Assembly (NCBI GenBank): GCA_028695895.1
Contig: JAQVIE010000057.1
Coordinates: 1 to 7,252 of the forward strand
Origin: Methanospirillum sp.
GTDB lineage: Archaea; Halobacteriota; Methanomicrobia; Methanomicrobiales; Methanospirillaceae
Length of the DNA: 7,252 bases
Reading direction: 5' to 3'
The notes beneath the pieces were generated by a model, which did not search any database, had not been told where the DNA came from, and saw only the letters and a program-made list of their open reading frames with translations. The translations under genes and the position numbers were made by a program. Positions 1-4,557 of this stretch are shown here, piece by piece (within the stretch, counting starts at the first letter, position 1; each line of letters starts with the position of its first letter).

Positions 1-476
1 TACGTAATTATCTTGATGATGAAATAGCAGCTCTTACAGTCTTTAAAATACAAGGCCAGATTAAAGGAGAAGGGTACATCATATTGCATATTCCTGAAGC
101 CTCAATCATTCCACTTACCAATATCATGATTGGATTAACGGAAACAGACCGGGAAATTGATGATATGGACAGGAGTGCTATCAATGAGATAGGAAATATC
201 ATGAGTTCTTCTTTCCTTGATGCATGTGCAACACTTCTGAATATTATCATGATTCCATCTCCTCCATCCATGGTAATTGATATGCCCCATGCTGCACTTG
301 AGTCAATTATTGCCACCCAGGAGATAAATGAAAATGTGGATGAAGTTGTGTTATTCAAAACAGAACTCACCTGTGCAACTCATGAGATCAAGGCAAATAT
401 TATTCTTCTTCCAAGCAAACCCCTGCTTGCAGAAATCTTTGCCAGGATGGATAATGTCATAGCTACATCAGGCTGA
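1..476 (+). CDS. cheC: CheC-family CheY-P phosphatase, 3' part (5' end outside window)
   Basis: This is the C-terminal 157 codons of a CheC-family protein; the frame is already open at base 3. CheC removes phosphate from CheY-P in the cytoplasm to end a chemotactic signal, and in several lineages it binds CheD. One full phosphatase signature (S-x3-E-x2-N-x22-P) is visible: Ser at 174-176, Glu at 186-188, Asn at 195-197 and Pro at 264-266, around the block SAINEIGN. CheC proteins usually carry two such motifs; the first would lie in the missing N-terminal half. A TTG at 84 is internal, because CheC-like sequence ([17 protein letters not shown]) continues across it. The stop lies 5 bp before cheD, so the two are probably co-transcribed, which fits the known CheC-CheD partnership. 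It is a close paralogue of the CheC domain encoded at 991-2652 on the other strand. Family assignment is firm; whether the whole protein has an extra N-terminal domain cannot be seen. Confidence 0.9.
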   Translation, partial: RNYLDDEIAALTVFKIQGQIKGEGYIILHIPEASIIPLTNIMIGLTETDREIDDMDRSAINEIGNIMSSSFLDACATLLNIIMIPSPPSMVIDMPHAALESIIATQEINENVDEVVLFKTELTCATHEIKANIILLPSKPLLAEIFARMDNVIATSG

Positions 477-481
477 ATTGT

Positions 482-982
482 ATGGGCAAGATGATTACCG
501 GCAGTGACCAGCGCGAAGTCATCATAATTGGTATTGGTGAATGGAGCACCGGGGATTCTGTCATGACATCCATTGGGCTGGGTTCCTGCATTGGTCTTGT
601 TATCCACGATGAAACTAAGAAGATAGGGGGTCTTGCACATGTCATGCTCCCAAAATCCGGTGGAAAACCCAATGAACGGGCTGGAAAATATGCAGATACG
701 GCAGTTGAAGTACTGATGAAGGAATTGGCTCAAAAGGGAAGTAAAAAAAACAATCTAAAGGCAAAACTTGCAGGTGGCGCTTCAATGTTTCAGAATTTCT
801 CAGGAAATCTTAATATAGGGGGAAGAAACGCTGAAGCACTCAAAGAAATCCTGAAAGAACTGTCTATTCCGATTGTTCGTGAAGATCTTGGAGGAACCAT
901 GGGCAGGACAATTACCTATTATCCAAAAGAAAACGGCCGGTTGGTTGTGAGACAGGCTGATGGCACAACCAGAGAACTATAA
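482..982 (+). CDS. cheD: CheD, chemoreceptor glutamine deamidase
   Basis: The 166-residue product matches CheD along its whole length. CheD hydrolyses specific glutamines of methyl-accepting chemotaxis receptors to glutamate and associates with CheC. The active-site segment GLGSC places the nucleophile at Cys36, with the partner His53 in AHVMLP exactly 17 residues on, as in Thermotoga CheD (Cys27/His44). The third active-site position, Thr21 in Thermotoga, falls on Ser30 here, with a Thr at 29; this is a conservative change. Other family blocks are [18 protein letters not shown], the IGGRN block and the GGTMGRTI block near the C-terminus. The start is ATG at 482, 5 bp after the cheC stop. The preceding GGCTGA is only a weak ribosome site, so coupling to cheC translation is likely. 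ATG at 491 is an alternative that removes three residues. The stop lies 8 bp from the stop of the convergent TPR-CheC gene. Confidence 0.95.
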   Translation: MGKMITGSDQREVIIIGIGEWSTGDSVMTSIGLGSCIGLVIHDETKKIGGLAHVMLPKSGGKPNERAGKYADTAVEVLMKELAQKGSKKNNLKAKLAGGASMFQNFSGNLNIGGRNAEALKEILKELSIPIVREDLGGTMGRTITYYPKENGRLVVRQADGTTREL

Positions 983-990
983 TTTAAAAT

Positions 991-2652
991 CTAAATTCCC
1001 GCTGCTGAATCTTCAATAATTTTTTCCAGCATTTTAACGATGTCAAGCAGGACAGGCGGGTTTGGAAGCATAAATATATTCAGGTTTAGTTCATGTTCGT
1101 CACATATTAATTCAGTCTTAAAAAAGACAATATTATCATATAGAATATTACTTTCTTTAACTACCAGATCAAATACATTTTTTGGGAGATCAAATAGTGC
1201 TCTTGGTGGTGAGGGAAGCATGATGATGCCTAACAGTTCTGCTGTCCCGTCAAGGAATGCAGATACCATGATATTACCAATTTCATTGATAGCACTTTCA
1301 TCCATTTCGTTCATTGGACGGCCTGGTTCATCAGGCAGGCCCAGCATGATGCTGGTCATCTGAATTACTGATTCCTGTGGGACGTGGAGAATAACATAAC
1401 CAGCCTTTGTCATCTGCCCTTCCATGGTAAATATGACCATGGCAGAAAGATTCTGTTCTATCTGCCGATTGATCTCATGCAGGTCAACAATGCTTATCTC
1501 CGGAACATTCAGCATTATTGGTGTGTTTAACATCGTGGAAAGCGTGGTTGCTGCATGGGATGCACCGATATTCCCAAGTTCCCGTAGGGCATCTTTTTGA
1601 TTATCGTTTAGTTCAACCCTGAAATCTGTGATTGTTTTGTCTTTCATAGTTGCCGTTAAAGGTGCTGCACCGGTGCTTGGTATCTGTTCTTCCGGCTGGC
1701 TCTGTTCATTATCTGACTGTCCATCATCAGGAATCTCATCCTTATACTGCATAAGGATGCTCATAACCGGATCATCAACAGGTACCTGCGAGTCCTGAAT
1801 CGGTTTTGGTGATTCTTCCTTTGGCAATTCTGTTTCCGGCTCATGGCTCTCATCTGATGATGTGTCTTCCTGGTCAGATGAGTACTGGGCAAGGATGGAC
1901 ATTACCATATCTGCTTCTGACTGGGGTTTTTGTGGTTCGGCTGATACCGGAGTTGATTCCTTTTTTCCAGGTTCAGTCTTTTCTTTTTGAATTTCATCAT
2001 CAGTCAATAGAACTGAAGATTTTTTCTGTTCTGATAGAAGTTTTTCTTCAGTTATTTTTCTGACACCCGGCCCTGGTTGTTCTTCAAAGCTCTGGCATCT
2101 CTCGATGTGTTCTTTTGCAACTGGATCAAATGGATAAATATTAAGTGCTTCTTCAAATGCCTTGCAGGCAAGAGAATATTCTCCAAGTTCCTCGTAAGAC
2201 AGACCTATTTTTATAAAAGGTTCGATGAAATCCGGATGAATAGTACTCGCAGATTCAAAATACTGGATTGCAGCATAGAAATTTTTCTGGTCCATTTGCA
2301 GGTTTCCCCACTGCATGTACCTGATGTAAATCTCTTCTTCATGCCTTGACCGGTATTTTGGATGGTACTGATCAGTTTTTTCTCCGGGACGCATTAGCAG
2401 GGTCAGGTTTTTACGTGCAACCGGGTTATCAGGGTCAATATCAAGTGCAGTAGTAAAACATTTTCTCGCATGTGAAAATCTTCCCATCCTGACATAAGTA
2501 TAACCAAGATTTACTATCGCTGCAACATTATCCGGATCCTGCGTGAAAGCTTTCCTGAATAAAAATGATGCCTGGTTATAGTCCTTTCTTTCAAGGGCTG
2601 ATTCTCCCATGTGGAGCATACTTCTGATTTCCCTTCGCAATGTGACATCCAT
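991..2652 (-). CDS. TPR repeat protein fused to a CheC-type phosphatase domain
   Basis: The protein is 553 residues from ATG at 2652. A TTG three codons upstream (2661) extends the frame, but ATG is preferred; neither has a good ribosome site. Four TPR helical hairpins lie near residues 10-42, 43-76, 106-142 and 143-176, ending in typical A-L-x-I/D-x-P turns. Residues about 188-340 form a Glu/Pro/Ser/Gln-rich, probably disordered linker that holds two copies of VMSILxQY. Residues about 345-553 are a CheC domain with both phosphatase signatures intact: Asp354/Glu358/Asn361/Pro384 and Ser453/Glu457/Asn460/Pro483. The protein is therefore likely to dephosphorylate CheY-P or another receiver domain, with the TPR array binding a partner; the partner is unknown. 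Typical CheC is only about 200 residues, so the N-terminal 340 are an addition. No signal peptide or membrane segment is seen, so it should be cytoplasmic. It is convergent with cheD and probably has its own promoter. Domain calls are firm; the cellular role is inference. Confidence 0.9.
   Translation of the reverse strand: MDVTLRREIRSMLHMGESALERKDYNQASFLFRKAFTQDPDNVAAIVNLGYTYVRMGRFSHARKCFTTALDIDPDNPVARKNLTLLMRPGEKTDQYHPKYRSRHEEEIYIRYMQWGNLQMDQKNFYAAIQYFESASTIHPDFIEPFIKIGLSYEELGEYSLACKAFEEALNIYPFDPVAKEHIERCQSFEEQPGPGVRKITEEKLLSEQKKSSVLLTDDEIQKEKTEPGKKESTPVSAEPQKPQSEADMVMSILAQYSSDQEDTSSDESHEPETELPKEESPKPIQDSQVPVDDPVMSILMQYKDEIPDDGQSDNEQSQPEEQIPSTGAAPLTATMKDKTITDFRVELNDNQKDALRELGNIGASHAATTLSTMLNTPIMLNVPEISIVDLHEINRQIEQNLSAMVIFTMEGQMTKAGYVILHVPQESVIQMTSIMLGLPDEPGRPMNEMDESAINEIGNIMVSAFLDGTAELLGIIMLPSPPRALFDLPKNVFDLVVKESNILYDNIVFFKTELICDEHELNLNIFMLPNPPVLLDIVKMLEKIIEDSAAGI
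1744..1767 (-). other. Linker motif copy 2, VMSILMQY
   Basis: This encodes residues 296-303 of the TPR-CheC protein, 46 residues after copy 1. As in copy 1, it is preceded by an acidic residue pair (DD here, AD in copy 1) and followed by charged or polar residues. The codons GTT ATG AGC ATC CTT differ from GTA ATG TCC ATC CTT in copy 1, so this is not a fresh DNA duplication. Confidence 0.6.
1882..1905 (-). other. Linker motif copy 1, VMSILAQY
   Basis: This encodes residues 250-257 of the TPR-CheC protein in the low-complexity linker. A hydrophobic octapeptide stands out in an otherwise acidic, Pro/Ser-rich stretch. It matches copy 2 in seven of eight positions but uses different codons, for example TCC against AGC for the serine. 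This suggests a protein-level short linear motif or a small amphipathic helix. The function is not known. Confidence 0.6.
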
Positions 2653-2722
2653 GGCAATCAATTAATGTATAAATTTCCCGAAAAATTACCCGGCATACTG
2701 ACTGATAGTAGAGTTATTCTGT

Positions 2723-2737
2723 GTATATATTATATAC
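2723..2737 (-). promoter_or_regulatory. Candidate TATA element for the TPR-CheC gene
   Basis: GTATATATTATATAC is a perfect palindrome with a single central base. It lies in the 114-bp gap between pdaD and the TPR-CheC start, both on the minus strand. As an archaeal TATA box read leftwards, it would place transcription start near 2704 and give a leader of about 50 bases. A second AT element, TTTATACA at 2666-2673, is too close to the ATG to drive it. The palindrome could also be an operator or could drive the other strand. The call rests on position and composition only. Confidence 0.45.
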
Positions 2738-2766
2738 ATTGCCTAATGGTCCCTTCCGTTGCAGCA

Positions 2767-3312
2767 TTACAGGATAAAAACTGCTGCAGCAAGAACAGTT
2801 GTCCAATTGCCATTAAGGTCACCTTTTTCAGAGGTGCAAATATGTGATGTCTGAATTATTTTGCCACTTGCCTTGTAAATCTGTTCCCTTTCCTGCCAGG
2901 CTGTATCAGGATCAAACTCAATTCCCAGTGTGGTTGCAAGCATGGTTGCAGCAAGATCTTCTGCATATTCACCTGCCTGAATCTGGCTTTCTCCATATGA
3001 GTGATGCTCGGAAAGGTATCCATAATGGTTTTTTTCTTCCGGGACGGCAAGACCTATTGCTGAACTCATCAGGCGGTTGGGTTCGTTTGTGTCATTTCTT
3101 GCCATAACTGCATAAATAATCTCCCCAGGCCTTAAAAGGCTAAGTCCCTCCTCCCTTGTAACCTCAATACAGTTTGGAGGAAAAATACTCGAGACATTGA
3201 CGATGTTAAATATCTCAATACCTGCAGATCTCAGTGCGGCCTCGAAGGAGGCAAGGCGGTCTTTATGGACTCCAACTCCTCCGGTAAAGAAGACTCTTCG
3301 CGGAACCATCAT
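2767..3312 (-). CDS. pdaD: Pyruvoyl-dependent arginine decarboxylase
   Basis: The enzyme decarboxylates arginine to agmatine, the archaeal route to putrescine and other polyamines. The proenzyme cuts itself between two serines, and the second becomes the pyruvoyl cofactor. The site is visible as NVSSIFPPN; with ATG 3312 as residue 1 the cut falls between Ser41 and Ser42. The conserved Asn47 follows, and Glu102 in YLSEHH is the likely counterpart of the catalytic glutamate (Glu109 in the Methanocaldococcus jannaschii enzyme). Other family blocks are GVGVHKD, NETNEPN-like NDTNEPN, and [18 protein letters not shown] chose the double ATG at 3307-3312 (180 or 181 residues) because family members start with MVP-like sequence just before the VFFT block. 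The open frame continues to ATG 3399, but those 29 extra residues look nothing like the family and overlap a TATA-like box. No ribosome site precedes it, so a leaderless mRNA is plausible. It is divergent from carA. Confidence 0.93.
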   Translation of the reverse strand: MMVPRRVFFTGGVGVHKDRLASFEAALRSAGIEIFNIVNVSSIFPPNCIEVTREEGLSLLRPGEIIYAVMARNDTNEPNRLMSSAIGLAVPEEKNHYGYLSEHHSYGESQIQAGEYAEDLAATMLATTLGIEFDPDTAWQEREQIYKASGKIIQTSHICTSEKGDLNGNWTTVLAAAVFIL

Positions 3313-3336
3313 TATGTACTCATGAGCTGTATTTGA

Positions 3337-3345
3337 TTTTAAAAA
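3337..3345 (-). promoter_or_regulatory. Candidate TATA box for pdaD
   Basis: The minus strand reads TTTTTAAAA here, centred about 29 bases upstream of the pdaD ATG at 3312. That is close to the usual TATA-to-start distance in archaea and would give a leaderless or nearly leaderless transcript. It also argues against translation starting at 3399, which would put this box inside the gene. The call rests on position and composition only. Confidence 0.4.
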
Positions 3346-3461
3346 CAATCCGTCAGCACGGCTTTTTAAAAAAAAGTCTGGCAGAAATTTTATCAGCACA
3401 TACTCTGAGTGAGCACATCTGACATGGTATTTTCTGCCCTTTTGTGAACTTTCGCTCGTAC

Positions 3462-3469
3462 CTTATAAT
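3462..3469 (+). promoter_or_regulatory. Candidate TATA box for carAB
   Basis: CTTATAAT lies 33-40 bases before the carA ATG, in the 189-bp gap shared with divergent pdaD. Transcription would start near 3492, leaving a leader of about 10 bases. This agrees with the lack of a clear ribosome site before carA. The sequence just upstream is not purine-rich, so the match to a TFB-recognition element is poor. No attenuator or riboswitch-like structure was seen in the gap. Confidence 0.45.
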
Positions 3470-3501
3470 CTTATCAGGCTAATATATGTGGGATATTCAC
3501 C

Positions 3502-4557
3502 ATGAAGGCAGTGCTCGGACTCGAAAATGGGCGATATTTCTTCGGAGAGGGCTTTGGAGTTGAAGGAGAAACAAGAGGCGAACTTGTGTTTACAACCCAG
3601 ATGGCCGGATACATGGAAGCTCTCACTGATCCGGGTTACCATGGCCAGATTCTTCTTTTTACCTATCCGTTAATTGGAAATTACGGTGTCGATAAAGAAA
3701 ACTTTCAAAATCCGCGTGTATGGGCAGGGGGTTGTGTTATTCATGAACTCTGCCAAAAACCCGCTCAATCAACTCCCCTCCATGCTTTTTTTGAAGAACA
3801 TGGACTTTTTGGAATGGCAGGGACAGATACCCGTCATCTTACCATCAGTATCCGCGAACAGGGGACTGTCCGCGCAGCCATGATTACCGGTAGTGATGAC
3901 TGGCAGGCGGCGGTTGAGATGGCAAAAAAAACTCCTGATATCTCCTCCAGATCTCTTATTCCTGATGTGAGCTGCAAAAAGCCATGGCATCATAAGGGGA
4001 ACGGACCAACAATTGCAGTTTTAGATCTTGGCATTAAGGCAAATATGCTGAGATCTCTTATTTCAAGGGGTGGCGATCTCCACGTCTTTCCCCATGACAC
4101 AAGGGCTGATGAGATCCTTGCCTATCGCCCTGACGGATTGTTTATCAGCAGCGGCCCTGGAGATCCAATGCAGGCAAAAGCAGCAATTGCTACAGTCCGT
4201 GAACTGACAGGACAGATTCCCCTTTTTGGTGCCTGCATGGGAAACCAGATCTGTGGCCTTTCCCTTGGTGCAGAATGCCGGAAGATGAAGTTTGGACACA
4301 GGGGATCAAATCAGCCGGTAAGATCTGCTGACGGACGTATTTTGATAACGAATCAGAATCATGGTTTTGTTGTTGATGACCAGACACTTCCTGAAGGGTG
4401 CAGGGTCACCTATGAAAATTGCAATGACAAAACCCTTGAGGGTTTTGAGGACCCTTCTCTTGGAATTTACTGTGTTCAGTTCCATCCTGAAGCGCATGCC
4501 AGGCCATGTGAAACCGAAAGGCAATATTTTGATATGATGTTCAGGAGGATGGCCTGA
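3502..4557 (+). CDS. carA: Carbamoyl-phosphate synthetase small (glutaminase) subunit
   Basis: CarA hydrolyses glutamine and channels ammonia to CarB for carbamoyl phosphate, the precursor of pyrimidines and arginine. The N-terminal CPSase_sm domain (about residues 1-150) shows FTTQMAGYMEALTDPGY and FTYPLIGNYG near the start, and GTDTRHL at 107-113. The class I glutamine amidotransferase domain (about 170-351) shows SSGPGDP at 216-222, the nucleophile Cys245 in FGACMGNQ, NQNHGFVV at 284-291, and His328/Glu330 in QFHPEA. The residue after CMG is Asn248 where most CarA proteins have His; other class I amidotransferases vary here, so activity should be kept. The length of 351 residues is near that of archaeal CarA and shorter than the E. 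coli protein. The start is ATG 3502, giving the expected MKAVLGLENG start. Its stop overlaps the carB start, so the pair form an operon. Confidence 0.97.
   Translation: MKAVLGLENGRYFFGEGFGVEGETRGELVFTTQMAGYMEALTDPGYHGQILLFTYPLIGNYGVDKENFQNPRVWAGGCVIHELCQKPAQSTPLHAFFEEHGLFGMAGTDTRHLTISIREQGTVRAAMITGSDDWQAAVEMAKKTPDISSRSLIPDVSCKKPWHHKGNGPTIAVLDLGIKANMLRSLISRGGDLHVFPHDTRADEILAYRPDGLFISSGPGDPMQAKAAIATVRELTGQIPLFGACMGNQICGLSLGAECRKMKFGHRGSNQPVRSADGRILITNQNHGFVVDDQTLPEGCRVTYENCNDKTLEGFEDPSLGIYCVQFHPEAHARPCETERQYFDMMFRRMA
4543..4548 (+). promoter_or_regulatory. Shine-Dalgarno site for carB
   Basis: AGGAGG lies within the last codons of carA, 8 bases before the carB ATG at 4557. It is the strongest ribosome site in the window and fixes the carB start. 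With the TGATG overlap it points to translation reinitiation or coupling between carA and carB, in keeping with a 1:1 subunit ratio. Confidence 0.8.

Noticed and set aside
8..370. 120-codon minus-strand frame opposite cheC
   Set aside because: The plus strand encodes a clear CheC with a full phosphatase signature; the opposite frame is a shadow rich in Ser and Ile.
1806..2349. Two plus-strand frames of 85 and 90 codons opposite the TPR-CheC gene
   Set aside because: They are antisense to the linker and TPR coding sequence, show no domain, and the minus-strand TPR consensus is unmistakable.
3395..3418. AGCACAT occurring twice, 17 bp apart, between pdaD and carA
   Set aside because: A seven-base repeat in AT-rich spacer is expected by chance, and the spacing is not a whole number of helical turns. 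Not supported as an operator without comparative data.
3381..3440. Loose inverted repeat CAGAAAT / ATTTTCTG upstream of carA
   Set aside because: It has one mismatch, a long loop and AT-rich arms; there is no stable hairpin or downstream T-run to support a terminator or riboswitch.
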